In this document: one piece after another, positions 54,564-63,007 of the stretch
How positions within the stretch are numbered: position 1 is the first letter of the stretch
Layout of the letters: every line of letters begins with the position of its first letter
NCBI RefSeq assembly: GCF_003591005.1
Contig: NZ_QYYD01000019.1
Span: 1-64,000, forward strand
Origin: Rhodopseudomonas palustris
GTDB lineage: Bacteria > Pseudomonadota > Alphaproteobacteria > Rhizobiales > Xanthobacteraceae
Length of the DNA stretch: 64,000 bases
Direction: 5' to 3'
Notes under the pieces: model-generated
Told to the model about the DNA's origin: nothing
The model's database searches: none
What the model saw: the letters and a program-made list of their open reading frames with translations, nothing else
Made by a program: the position numbers and the translations under genes

Positions 54564-55155
54564 GAAACCAACTCCTGCGGACCTGCCGCCATATATAGGT
54601 GTTCGTGAAGGCCGCGTTATACACAGGCTGCCCCGCCACGGCTAGTTGGAAATCCGGTTCGGGACACAACCCTTTGAGCCCACAGCCATTTCCGTGGCGA
54701 GAGCGATTGGCCAGGCTTGCCGAAGGGTCATATCGGCCGACGCGTCGCCGGGTGATGGAGCTGCAGCCAAGCCCGCGCAACGTTCAGAGCGACACCGACC
54801 GCCGTGCCAGAAATGTGGCGATCCGGCCGGCGGCTTCAAGCCGCCTCACCCCGGCCAGCGCAACGACCCCGGTTCCGCGTGTCGCGCCCCCCTGGCGACC
54901 TGCTCCACGACGCGCGTATACAATCGGTCCATTGAACGGGATCGTTACGCCATCGGCATGCCGCTCACCTCGCATGGCAACAACAGGAGATTTTCTCACA
55001 ACGCTATTCAACTACCACTTCTTGTCGTTCTTATCGCGAGTCGCAACGATTACCACTTGATTATTTCACCTGCTGCACATCGCCTTAAGATTGATCGACT
55101 ACCTATCGATGCATTGGGTTGACGAACGACTTTTGTCTTTGAGATTGGTGCATTG
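54564..55155. other. Intergenic region without a convincing gene
   Basis: The stretch between the DAHP synthase and M50 protease genes. Positions 54590-54625 include TATATA and GTTATAC, possible promoter elements for the minus-strand DAHP synthase. Toward 55000-55150 the sequence becomes AT-richer; TTGACG at 55119-55124 might belong to the protease promoter. A 158-codon plus-strand frame across 54646-55122 has no recognisable motifs and unusual composition. Confidence 0.4.
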
Positions 55156-55782
55156 ATGTATTTTGATATCGCGCTTTCGCTCGTTGCAATCTACGGGCTG
55201 CTACTCATTCATGAGCTTGGCCATCTTGCCGCGGCGCGTGCCGTCGGTGTTCGCGCCTGTCGACTGACGCTTGGGGTCGGGCCAACGCTGCTCGGATTTC
55301 ACGGACCAGGCAGGCTATACTGCGCCATCGCATTGCTTCCGATTGGCAGCGCTTGCGTGCTTGGTAATACCGACCCGGCGCGACAACATCGCCCAACCCG
55401 AAGCCTTGCCGCGACGTCGATCGGTGAACGAGCCGTGATCTACGCAGCGGGGCCGGTCTTCAATCTCGGCCTGGCCGCGATGCTTCTGTCAGCGGCAAGC
55501 TGGAGCACCGGCGACTTCTCACTGTCCTGGGCGATGCATGCGGACGCTGCCGCGATCATTCTGATCGCCGGCACCTCGACGCTGATCGGCCTGTTCAACC
55601 TGCTGCCGATCCCGCCACTCGATGGCGGCCGTCTGGCGCTGCTCATCCTCGAAGCCTATCGCGGCGACCCGCTCGGCGACTCCAGCACAGCACGTCTGCA
55701 GCGAATCGGCAGCGGCCTGATCGCCGCCGCGAGCGCAGTGCTCATCGGCAGCTTCGCCCTACACTATTGGCATCTGATCTAA
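55156..55782 (+). CDS. M50-family site-2-type membrane metalloprotease
   Basis: A 208-residue integral membrane protein. The zinc motif HELGH is in LLLIHELGHLAAARAVGV, and the third ligand is in NLLPIPPLDGGRL (NxxPxPxxDGG). Several hydrophobic helices are present; there is no PDZ domain as in RseP, and no CBS domain. It may cleave membrane-bound regulators or small proteins. Start is the ATG at 55156, with a TTG just before. Its end overlaps the convergent TadE-like gene by four bases. Confidence 0.88.
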   Translation: MYFDIALSLVAIYGLLLIHELGHLAAARAVGVRACRLTLGVGPTLLGFHGPGRLYCAIALLPIGSACVLGNTDPARQHRPTRSLAATSIGERAVIYAAGPVFNLGLAAMLLSAASWSTGDFSLSWAMHADAAAIILIAGTSTLIGLFNLLPIPPLDGGRLALLILEAYRGDPLGDSSTARLQRIGSGLIAAASAVLIGSFALHYWHLI

Positions 55783-56405
55783 CACGTCGCGGTGTCGTAC
55801 AGGACGCAATCCCGCACATTTGTCTGACGCGGCTTGGTGTAGGCTTCATCCTTCAGATCAATCCCGGCTTTAGCCACGACGTAACCGAACATCGGCACGT
55901 ATTTGTAGGTGGTCTCGCTCTTCACCAAATAAAACGGATAGTGCGGAGCAACCTGCAGCGCATCCGTCACCGTCGCCGCATCGCCAACCTTGAGACTGGA
56001 TGCCGTCAAAGATGGGACGCCGGTGCTGTCGAAGATCACCGCCTTGCTCCAATGAATCGTCGCCGTGACCTTGTTGTTGGCGTCCTTGGCCACTTTGATC
56101 TGCGAAATCGTCGCCATCAGCGGATCTGCGGCGTGCGGCGACATCACCTGACCGCCGATGGCGGAGATAGTCGCCAATCCGGGGGCATCGATCTTGTCGC
56201 CTCGCGAGACGAGATCGGAAAATGTTCGGGTCGCCATCGTCAACCGGCGCTTGGCCACGAATCCCGAAGTGATCTCAATCACCCCGAACAGCAACACCAG
56301 CATGATCGGCAGCGCCATCGCGAATTCGACCGCGGCCACGCCGCGGGCATCGGCGGCGAACGTTTGGAATTTCGGGTGACCGCTCGATCCTGCCATATCA
56401 ATCAT
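55779..56405 (-). CDS. TadE-like pilus assembly protein 1
   Basis: A 208-residue protein with a single N-terminal hydrophobic helix in ARGVAAVEFAMALPIMLVLLFGVIEITSGFVAKRRL, the TadE signature (GVAAVEFAxxxP with the Glu). The rest is an extracytoplasmic domain with two Cys near the end (RDCVLYDTATC). The start at 56405 has GAGG upstream. Members are pseudopilin-like, cleaved by the prepilin peptidase CpaA/TadV. It follows the second TadE-like gene by 8 bp. Confidence 0.85.
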   Translation of the reverse strand: MIDMAGSSGHPKFQTFAADARGVAAVEFAMALPIMLVLLFGVIEITSGFVAKRRLTMATRTFSDLVSRGDKIDAPGLATISAIGGQVMSPHAADPLMATISQIKVAKDANNKVTATIHWSKAVIFDSTGVPSLTASSLKVGDAATVTDALQVAPHYPFYLVKSETTYKYVPMFGYVVAKAGIDLKDEAYTKPRQTNVRDCVLYDTATC

Positions 56406-56413
56406 CGCCAACC

Positions 56414-57001
56414 TCAGAACGGCTCGTTGCGAAACGCCAGCGTGGTCGAAAGCAGCCGCTTGCTGTTGGAGAGGTTGGCGATGTTGTAGCCGAGCCCGGT
56501 CACGACGAGCGGCCACTGATAGAACAACCGAACCACCACGACGTCGCCGGCGTTACCGGTCTTGAAGCCGAAATCTTTCGTCACAAGTTTGCCGTCGACG
56601 ATAATCGGATTGGTGGACTTGGGCGGGCTGTCGAGCCCGTAGCTGTTGACGTCGATCGAGATGCCGCCACAGTCGAACAGCGGCGGCATGCGTTTGCAAA
56701 CCTCCGTCTTGAAGTCGTCGGCATTCACAGTCTTGGACTGCCTTTGCCCAGTGAAAATCAATCGCGCCGCGTCCTCGGTCGCATTGTCGAGCACCTGCCC
56801 GGCCAGAAACACCAGTCCAGTTTCAAGGATGGCGAACAGCAACGCAAAAAACGGCGGTGCGACCAAAGCAAACTCGATCGCGGCAGAGCCTCGGCCATCG
56901 CGACAGAATGTCGAAGCGGTGCCGCTCGGCGATCTGCTGAGCCGTCGATCATTTTCGCGGGCTTCGAGCCGGCCCCATTGCCTCAACGGTCGTGCCATCA
57001 T
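56414..57001 (-). CDS. TadE-like pilus assembly protein 2
   Basis: A 195-residue protein. The hydrophobic helix at about residues 38-65 reads GRGSAAIEFALVAPPFFALLFAILETGLVFLAGQVLDN, another TadE pseudopilin motif. About 35 basic residues precede it (RPLRQWGRLEARENDRRLSRSPSGTASTF), longer than usual for a prepilin leader. The C-terminal domain is exposed. Start is one of two adjacent ATGs; GAGAG is upstream. Between TadE-1 and TadG on the minus strand. Confidence 0.85.
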   Translation of the reverse strand: MMARPLRQWGRLEARENDRRLSRSPSGTASTFCRDGRGSAAIEFALVAPPFFALLFAILETGLVFLAGQVLDNATEDAARLIFTGQRQSKTVNADDFKTEVCKRMPPLFDCGGISIDVNSYGLDSPPKSTNPIIVDGKLVTKDFGFKTGNAGDVVVVRLFYQWPLVVTGLGYNIANLSNSKRLLSTTLAFRNEPF

Positions 57002-57064
57002 GATGAACTCTCGTTGGTAGGGTTGCCCTTCGACTGCGCACCGGCTTCGCTTGAAGGATCAGAA

Positions 57065-58384
57065 CTACTGCGCCACACGCAGCTTCCGCATCGACGCCGC
57101 GATCTCCTCGAAGGCGTCGGTCATCTGCTCAGCCTTCGTCAAGGCGAAGAACTTGCTTTCTCCGCTCGCACAGGCTTTCAGCACGGGCTTACTCGGACCT
57201 TTGTCGGTGTTGACATCGACCGTGTAGATGACTGTGCCGTTGTCGGCTTTGATGGCGTCGCATAGTAATTGCTGACGCTTATCGACATCGGCGCAGGCCG
57301 ACGTTCCGTTGCACGACTTTCCCTTGCTCTTGTCTTCGTAATAGGCATTTCCGGTGTTCTCACCGTCGGTCAGCAGGACGATCGCCGTCAGATATTGTGA
57401 GTTGGGATCCTTGGGCGGCGCGGCGAATGGTGCGTTCGATCGTAGCGTCCACCAGGCCCAGAACAGCCCGATCGGCTGATTGGTGCCGCCAACTGCGACC
57501 ATCGCGTCAATCGCGGTGTTGATCGCATCAAAATCATAAGTCAGCGGCAGCAACGGCTGCAGCGTCGTGCAAGCGTCGATCGTTTTCTTACCGTTACTCG
57601 CCATGTATAATTCCGGCGGGAATTTGCCGGAGGTCGTCGCGGAAATATCATCGGGTTCTGCGCGGTCCTTGACGCAGCCCGTCCAGCCGGCGTGCGACTT
57701 GCCCTTGGTGTCGCTGCCGGCCCTATCCCACCACGTCCAATCGAGATAGGGCTTGGTCGTCGACGTGTTGCCGATGTTGACCACCCAATGAAACGGCACC
57801 AGCGAAATGTAAACGTCGCCATTGGCGATGACGGTTTCCTTCAGCCTGTTGACCAGGATTTTTGCGGCCTTCTTCAGCTCGACCAGCTTGGCGTCCGCTT
57901 CCATCGAGCGGGTATTGTCGAGCGCCAGCGCGACCCGCAGTTTCATGCTGGCCCATGTGGTCGTCGACGACGTGCCGACCTCCATCTTGTCGACGCCAAC
58001 GACCTTCATGAACGTCGTCGGCAACTGACCGGCTCCGCTAATCACCAGCTTGCCGGGCGTCGTGCCCCGCTGCGGCGTATAGGCGGCCGACACTGTGACA
58101 CCGGTGACTTCATCGTGCTTGTACAGCGCCTTGAATACTGCGGCGGCACGCGCGTTCAGATCGGACGCCGTCGCGGCTTCCTTTGCGAGCATCAGGCTGG
58201 TCGAATCGAGCGCGGACTGCATCGCGCTGCGGGCGCTGCTGGCCCTTGCGAAATCGACTGCCGCTCCGACAAAGGCCAGCATCGGGAGCGACATGATAGC
58301 GAAGATCGTCGCAATATTTCCGTGCTCGTCACCCGCCAGACGGCGCATCGCCTCGCAAACGCGGTCAAAAAAGGCGACGCTCAT
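57065..58384 (-). CDS. TadG-like protein with von Willebrand factor A domain
   Basis: A 439-residue protein. The N-terminal hydrophobic segment (GNIATIFAIMSLPMLAFVGAAVDFARASSARSAMQSALDST) is the TadG-like Flp pilus assembly signature. A vWA domain follows, opening LRVALALDNTRSMEADAKL: the MIDAS motif DxSxS appears as D-N-T-R-S, so metal binding may be retained with Thr/Ser. LTDGENTGNAY completes the fold. The start at 58384 has GGAG nine bases upstream, preferred over 58393. No CpaA-F machinery is present nearby. Confidence 0.85.
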   Translation of the reverse strand: MSVAFFDRVCEAMRRLAGDEHGNIATIFAIMSLPMLAFVGAAVDFARASSARSAMQSALDSTSLMLAKEAATASDLNARAAAVFKALYKHDEVTGVTVSAAYTPQRGTTPGKLVISGAGQLPTTFMKVVGVDKMEVGTSSTTTWASMKLRVALALDNTRSMEADAKLVELKKAAKILVNRLKETVIANGDVYISLVPFHWVVNIGNTSTTKPYLDWTWWDRAGSDTKGKSHAGWTGCVKDRAEPDDISATTSGKFPPELYMASNGKKTIDACTTLQPLLPLTYDFDAINTAIDAMVAVGGTNQPIGLFWAWWTLRSNAPFAAPPKDPNSQYLTAIVLLTDGENTGNAYYEDKSKGKSCNGTSACADVDKRQQLLCDAIKADNGTVIYTVDVNTDKGPSKPVLKACASGESKFFALTKAEQMTDAFEEIAASMRKLRVAQ

Positions 58385-58393
58385 CGCGCGCAT

Positions 58394-58711
58394 CTCCGTT
58401 CATATACACGCTGAGGGGTATATCGAACGAGTAAATGCCGTTTGAATCAGATCGCCGAAACAGAGGTTGTACAGGCCAATTAATCGAAAGTATGAGATAA
58501 TGGAGTTACTCAGGTAGTGCTTCAACCGCCGACGCGGAAGCTGGGTGACATCGCAACCGGGAGGCACGGTACGCTCGCACCGGTTAGCAGCACACTGCGG
58601 TGCCGGCATCCATCGATGCGCGCTACGCGCTTCTCTCGAGACGAAACGTCAATGCACTCGGGAAGGTCGTATCGCTCGGCTAGAGCGATTACGCGTCCAG
58701 ACGCCGCCGTT
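58394..58711. other. Intergenic region upstream of the Tad-like genes
   Basis: On the minus strand TTCAAA (58439-58444), an 18-bp spacer and TATACC (58415-58420) could be a promoter for the tadG-tadE-tadE run. Bases 58440-58505 are AT-richer than their surroundings. I see no gene; the rest up to gor shows no clear hairpin. Confidence 0.35.
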
Positions 58712-60097
58712 TTATTCCGCGGCTTCGAGGCCGTAACGTGCGGTCGGGGTGCGCATCGTCACCAATTCTTCGGCCGCGGTAGGGTGCAGCGCCATGGTGG
58801 CGTCGAAGTCTGCCTTGGTGGCCTTCATTTTCACCGCGATCGCCAGCACCTGCACCATTTCACCGGCTTCGGGCCCGACGATGTGGCAGCCCAGCACGCG
58901 GTCGGTGGCGCCATCGACCACCAGCTTCATCAGGGTGCGGATCTGGCTGCCCGACACCGTCGCCTTCAGCGGCCGGAAGTCGGTCCTGTAGATGTCGACG
59001 CGGGGATATAGCGCGCGGGCCTGGGACTCGGTCAGGCCGACGGTGCCGACCTCGGGCTGCGAGAACACCGCGGTCGGAATGTCGGTGTAGTCGACCTGCA
59101 CCGGGCGGTTGCCGAACACGGTGTCGGCGAAGGCGTGCCCCTCGCGGATCGCCACCGGGGTCAGATTGATCCGATGGGTGACGTCGCCGATCGCGTAGAT
59201 GTGCGGGACGTTGGTCTGGCAGAATTCGTTGACGGCGATGCCGCCATTGTCCGGATTGATCGCCACGCCGGCCTTCTCCAGCCCGAGATTGGCGACGTTC
59301 GGATGCCGGCCGATGGCGAACAACACCTGATCGGATGCGACGCTCGAGCCGCTCGACAGATGCGAGATGTACTCCTCGCCCGGCTTCTCGACCCGCGCCA
59401 CGGTGCAGCCGGTGAGAATGGTGATGCCGGCCCGCTCCATCTCGGTGCGGACATGGGCGCGGACATCCTCGTCGAAGCCGCGCAGCACATTGTCGCCGCG
59501 ATAAACGACGGTGACGTCGCTGCCGAGGCCGGCGAAGATGCAGGCGAATTCCAGCGCGATGTAGCCGCCGCCCTGGATCAGGATGCGCTTCGGCAGCTCT
59601 TTAAGGTGGAAGACCTCGTTCGACGAGATGACGTGCTCGATGCCCGGGATCATCGTGCCGTGATTGGGCGCGCCGCCGGTGGCGATCAGCACAATGCGGG
59701 CGCGGATGGTCTCGCCGGTCGACAGCAGCAGCGTATGCGGATCCTCGAACACGGCGCGCGCCTTGATGGTCCGGGCGCCGGTCTTCTCGACATTGCTGGC
59801 GTAGATGCCCTCGAGCCGCGCGAGCTCCTTGTCGATGTTGCGGGTCAGCACCCCCCAGTCGAACCGCGCCTCCGGAATGGTCCAGCCGAATCCCGCGGCG
59901 TCGCGGATTTCGTCGTGCACGTGCGAGGCGTGGACCATCAGCTTCTTCGGCACGCAGCCGCGGATCACGCAGGTGCCGCCGAAGCGATATTCCTCGGCGA
60001 TCATCACCCGGGCGCCGTGGCCGGCGGCAATCCGGGCAGCGCGCACGCCGCCGGAGCCTCCGCCGATGACGAACAGATCGGTGTCGAAGTTAGTCAT
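58712..60097 (-). CDS. gor: Glutathione-disulfide reductase
   Basis: A 461-residue FAD/NAD(P)H disulfide reductase. FAD motif FVIGGGSGGVRAARIAAGHGARV, redox-active disulfide GGTCVIRGCVPKKLM (Cys43, Cys48), NADPH motif IQGGGYIALEFACIFAGLGSDVTVVYRG and the interface His in ALHPTAAEE. The VIRG between the cysteines is the form seen in alphaproteobacterial and plant-type enzymes. It maintains reduced glutathione. A repeat A copy lies upstream. Confidence 0.95.
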   Translation of the reverse strand: MTNFDTDLFVIGGGSGGVRAARIAAGHGARVMIAEEYRFGGTCVIRGCVPKKLMVHASHVHDEIRDAAGFGWTIPEARFDWGVLTRNIDKELARLEGIYASNVEKTGARTIKARAVFEDPHTLLLSTGETIRARIVLIATGGAPNHGTMIPGIEHVISSNEVFHLKELPKRILIQGGGYIALEFACIFAGLGSDVTVVYRGDNVLRGFDEDVRAHVRTEMERAGITILTGCTVARVEKPGEEYISHLSSGSSVASDQVLFAIGRHPNVANLGLEKAGVAINPDNGGIAVNEFCQTNVPHIYAIGDVTHRINLTPVAIREGHAFADTVFGNRPVQVDYTDIPTAVFSQPEVGTVGLTESQARALYPRVDIYRTDFRPLKATVSGSQIRTLMKLVVDGATDRVLGCHIVGPEAGEMVQVLAIAVKMKATKADFDATMALHPTAAEELVTMRTPTARYGLEAAE

Positions 60098-60137
60098 GAC
60101 GTGTTCGCCCTGAGAGTGCGGCCTGAAAAAGCCTCCT

Positions 60138-60254
60138 CGTCATTGCGAGGAGCGAAGCGACGAAGCAATCCAGCGCCGTGCACTGGGCTGGATTGCTTCG
60201 CGGAGCCTGTCATCGGGCCGGCTGAAAGGCCGGACCCGTTGGCTCGCAATGACG
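60138..60254. repeat. Dispersed palindromic repeat A, long form, copy 4
   Basis: CGTCATTGCGAGGAGCGAAG opens it and GGCTCGCAATGACG closes it; the extra segment GGAGCCTGTCATCGGGCCGG is shared with the copy at 6264-6382, with small changes (GGCTGAAAGGCCGGACCCG here). Confidence 0.85.
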
Positions 60255-60270
60255 AACTACATGCCGTCGA

Positions 60271-60786
60271 TCAGATCGCCTTGCCGCGCTTGCGCATTTC
60301 GGCGCGAAACTGGCCGTTGACTTCCTCGGCGAAGGTCTGCGCCCACTGGTTCATGTACTGCATGCTCGAGGCGATCGCCTTGGGCTCCTCGTTCAGCAGC
60401 TTCTGGCCGAGCGGCGTCTTGTAGAACGTCACCAGATCCTTGAGCTCCTGTTCGGTGAAGTCCTGGGCGTAGATCTTCGCCATGCCGTCGCCGATTTCCT
60501 TTTCGCGACCGGCCAGGTTCTTCACCACCACCTCGGCGACTTCCTTGAGATCCTTCTGATAGTTCAGATTGGTCTGCATCAGCGTGTCCATGGTGCGCTG
60601 GACGATGTTCGGCACCGCGCTGGCATAGATGGTGTTGGCGCGCTTCAGCTCCAAGATCTCCTTGGCGGCGGCGATGGCGGCCGGGGTCGGCGGCTTGGCC
60701 TGCGCCTGCGCCATCGCCTGCCCGGCGGACAGCGCGATGCCGAGCGACAGGCCGGCGGCCAGCAACGCTTTCGACAAATACTTCAT
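60271..60786 (-). CDS. DUF2059-family secreted protein
   Basis: A 171-residue periplasmic protein. The signal peptide ends near AMA|QAQ (about residue 27). The mature protein is helical, with the DUF2059 core DGMAKIYAQDFTEQELKDLVTFYKTPLGQKLLNEEPKAIA. Function is unknown in the family. The ATG at 60786 has GGAG at normal distance; a TTG two codons upstream is less likely. rpiA ends 24 bp upstream on the same strand and may be cotranscribed. Confidence 0.88.
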   Translation of the reverse strand: MKYLSKALLAAGLSLGIALSAGQAMAQAQAKPPTPAAIAAAKEILELKRANTIYASAVPNIVQRTMDTLMQTNLNYQKDLKEVAEVVVKNLAGREKEIGDGMAKIYAQDFTEQELKDLVTFYKTPLGQKLLNEEPKAIASSMQYMNQWAQTFAEEVNGQFRAEMRKRGKAI

Positions 60787-60810
60787 GTGCAAGTCTCCAG
60801 GATTTGGGCG

Positions 60811-61509
60811 CTACGCCCGTTCGACGGTTCGAATTCCTTCGGCGCCCGCGAGCACCACGGTGCTGGCGATGCCGATAAACAATCCATGCTCGACTACGCC
60901 CGGGATCGCGGCCAACAGCTCGGCCAGGCGAGGAGCATCAGGGATTCGCCCGAGATGGGCGTCGACGATCCAGTGGCCACCATCGGTGACGAAAGCATGG
61001 CCGTCCTTGCCAGAGCGCAGCTTTAATTCGCCCGCAGCGCCAACCTGGGTCAAAGCCCTTTCGATCGCCCGGCGGGTCGCAGCGAGGCCGAACGGGATCA
61101 CCTCCACCGGCAGCGGGAAGCGGCCGAGCTGCTCGACCCACTTCGATTCGTCGGCAATCACGATCATGCGATCCGACGCAGCCGCCACGATCTTCTCGCG
61201 CAACAATGCGCCGCCGCCGCCCTTGATCAGGTCGAGCCGGACATCGACCTCGTCGGCGCCATCGACCGTGAGGTCGAGATGGTCGATCTCGTCCAGCGTG
61301 GTCAGCCGGACGCCGCAGCGCTCTGCGTCGGCGCGCGTCGCCTCCGAAGTCGGCACGCCGATCACATCGAGCCCGCCGCGCACCTTTTCGCCCAGCAGCT
61401 CGACGAAATGCCTGGCAGTCGAACCGGTGCCAAGCCCGAGCTTCATGCCGCCGCGGACTTCCTCTAAAGCCCGTGCGGCCGCCCGCCGTTTCAGATCTTC
61501 CTTATCCAT
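60811..61509 (-). CDS. rpiA: Ribose-5-phosphate isomerase A
   Basis: A 232-residue enzyme that interconverts ribose 5-phosphate and ribulose 5-phosphate in the pentose phosphate and Calvin cycles. Conserved motifs are [35 protein letters not shown] and [10 protein letters not shown]; catalytic Asp/Lys/Glu residues fall within these. The start at 61509 gives [18 protein letters not shown]. Divergent from gph with 140 bp between starts. Confidence 0.95.
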   Translation of the reverse strand: MDKEDLKRRAAARALEEVRGGMKLGLGTGSTARHFVELLGEKVRGGLDVIGVPTSEATRADAERCGVRLTTLDEIDHLDLTVDGADEVDVRLDLIKGGGGALLREKIVAAASDRMIVIADESKWVEQLGRFPLPVEVIPFGLAATRRAIERALTQVGAAGELKLRSGKDGHAFVTDGGHWIVDAHLGRIPDAPRLAELLAAIPGVVEHGLFIGIASTVVLAGAEGIRTVERA

Positions 61510-61649
61510 CGGATAGTACCCCGCTCTGCGCGTCCCCCGCGGCGCGGCATATCTAGCGGCGTTTTCAGCAGAACAACAGGGTGGATTCCGGGTCACCGGC
61601 CGGCATCAGCCGGTTGCGGAAATCGGCGGGGAACTGTAGCCCTGAACGC

Positions 61650-62324
61650 ATGAGCACAGTTCGCACCGTTGTTTTCGACCTGGACGGCACGCTGATCGAC
61701 ACCGCGCCGGACTTGATCAACGCCCTCAATTACATCCTGGTTCGCGAAGGCATGCCGGCGGTGCCGCTGGCCAAGGCGCGCAACATGATCGGCCAGGGTG
61801 CCCGGCGACTGCTCGAACGCGGGCTTGAGCTCGACGGCCGGATCATCAACCCGGACGACGTGAACAGGTTGGCGGTCGATTTCATCGACTATTACGCCGC
61901 AAATATCGCGGTTGAATCGCGGCCGTTCGAGGGGCTGGAGACCACCCTGGATGATCTGGCCGGTCAGGGCTACCAGTTCGCGGTGTGCACCAACAAGCTG
62001 GAATGGCTGTCGAAGCTGCTGCTCGATCAGCTCGGCCTCAGCGCCCGCTTCGCCGCGATCTGCGGCGCCGACACCTTCGGCGCGGCCAAACCGGATCCCA
62101 CCATTCTGCGCGAGACGGTGGTGAAGGCCGGCGGTACCCTCGCCTCTACCGTGATGGTCGGCGACGCTGGTCCGGACGTCGGCGTCGCGCGCCGGGCGGG
62201 CGTTCCGGTGATCGGGGTCGAGTTCGGATACACTGAAGTTCCGATCGCCGAGCTCAATCCCGACCTCGTGGTGGGACACATGCGCGACCTGCCGCAGGCC
62301 GTAAGCCGGCTGTTGCCGGGCTGA
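61650..62324 (+). CDS. gph: Phosphoglycolate phosphatase
   Basis: A 224-residue HAD hydrolase. VVFDLDGTLIDTAPDL is the nucleophile motif, CTNKLEW the second, and AKPDP...VMVGDAGPDVGVARRAG the lysine and metal motifs. It is close to Gph, which detoxifies 2-phosphoglycolate from Rubisco oxygenation or DNA repair; in a phototroph or CO2 fixer this fits with rpiA next to it. Other phosphate monoesters cannot be excluded. Start 61650 is supported by the conserved N-terminus. Confidence 0.9.
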   Translation: MSTVRTVVFDLDGTLIDTAPDLINALNYILVREGMPAVPLAKARNMIGQGARRLLERGLELDGRIINPDDVNRLAVDFIDYYAANIAVESRPFEGLETTLDDLAGQGYQFAVCTNKLEWLSKLLLDQLGLSARFAAICGADTFGAAKPDPTILRETVVKAGGTLASTVMVGDAGPDVGVARRAGVPVIGVEFGYTEVPIAELNPDLVVGHMRDLPQAVSRLLPG

Positions 62325-62354
62325 CGCAGGTAAAGCCCTACGTAGAAAACGGCG

Positions 62355-62369
62355 TTAACCAATACTTAA
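62355..62369. promoter_or_regulatory. CtrA-like binding site upstream of the PEGA lipoprotein gene
   Basis: TTAACCAATACTTAA matches TTAA-N7-TTAA, the full consensus of the alphaproteobacterial cell-cycle regulator CtrA. It lies 92 bp before the lipoprotein ATG and 31 bp after gph. Binding is inferred from the motif alone. Confidence 0.6.
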
Positions 62370-62460
62370 GATTGCGGCACCAGCGGTTGCGTGGGCGCGG
62401 CGAGCCTTTTATGGTCGCCCCGGGGGTTGTGGCTGTTAGCCGCACCAAGGGTGGGTATCC

Positions 62461-62904
62461 ATGCGTCGTCTCGTCGTTATCGCTGCCGCTGGCCTGAGCC
62501 TCGCCGGCTGTTCGTCCATGTCTTTCGACGCGTTCAAGTCGGCTCCGCCGACCACCAGCGTTCAGCTCGAATCGGTGCCGTCCGGCGCCGAAGCGCTCGC
62601 GTCATCCGGCCAAAGCTGCAAGACGCCGTGCTCGATCACCGTGCCCGGCAATGATTTCAGCGTGACCTTCACGCTCGACAAGTTCCAGCCGGCGACGGTC
62701 CCGGTCCAGGTGGTGGTCAACCCCGGAGACTTCACCACCTCGGCGACTGTGACTGCGACGCCAAATCCGGTGGTGGCCGAGCTTCAGCCCCTGAAGCCGG
62801 TTCGAAAGCAGAAAGCCGTCAAGCGCCGCCCCAAGGCGGCCGCCGCCGCTCCTGCGGCTGCCGGCTCGCCGTTCCCCGCCCCGGCCGCTGCGCCCGCGCA
62901 GTAA
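62461..62904 (+). CDS. PEGA-domain lipoprotein
   Basis: A 147-residue lipoprotein. The lipobox is LSLAGC with Cys17. TSVQLESVPSGAEALASSGQSCKTPCSITVPGNDFSVTFTLDKFQPATVPVQV is a PEGA surface beta-sandwich with two Cys that could form a disulfide. The C-terminal third is Ala/Pro/Lys-rich (KAVKRRPKAAAAAPAAAG...) and may reach through peptidoglycan. Role unknown; a CtrA-like box upstream suggests cell-cycle-linked expression. Confidence 0.85.
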   Translation: MRRLVVIAAAGLSLAGCSSMSFDAFKSAPPTTSVQLESVPSGAEALASSGQSCKTPCSITVPGNDFSVTFTLDKFQPATVPVQVVVNPGDFTTSATVTATPNPVVAELQPLKPVRKQKAVKRRPKAAAAAPAAAGSPFPAPAAAPAQ

Positions 62905-63007
62905 CGTCATTGCGATGCGAAACGCTTCGCAATTGTGATCTTCGGCGACATGCATACATAATGACGGACCTTCTGCCGCTGCGGCGGCTATCCCACAGGG
63001 CCGTCGA

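Noticed and set aside
54646-55122. 158-codon plus-strand frame before the M50 gene
   Set aside because: No motif, no ribosome site of note and AT-rich end; treated as intergenic.
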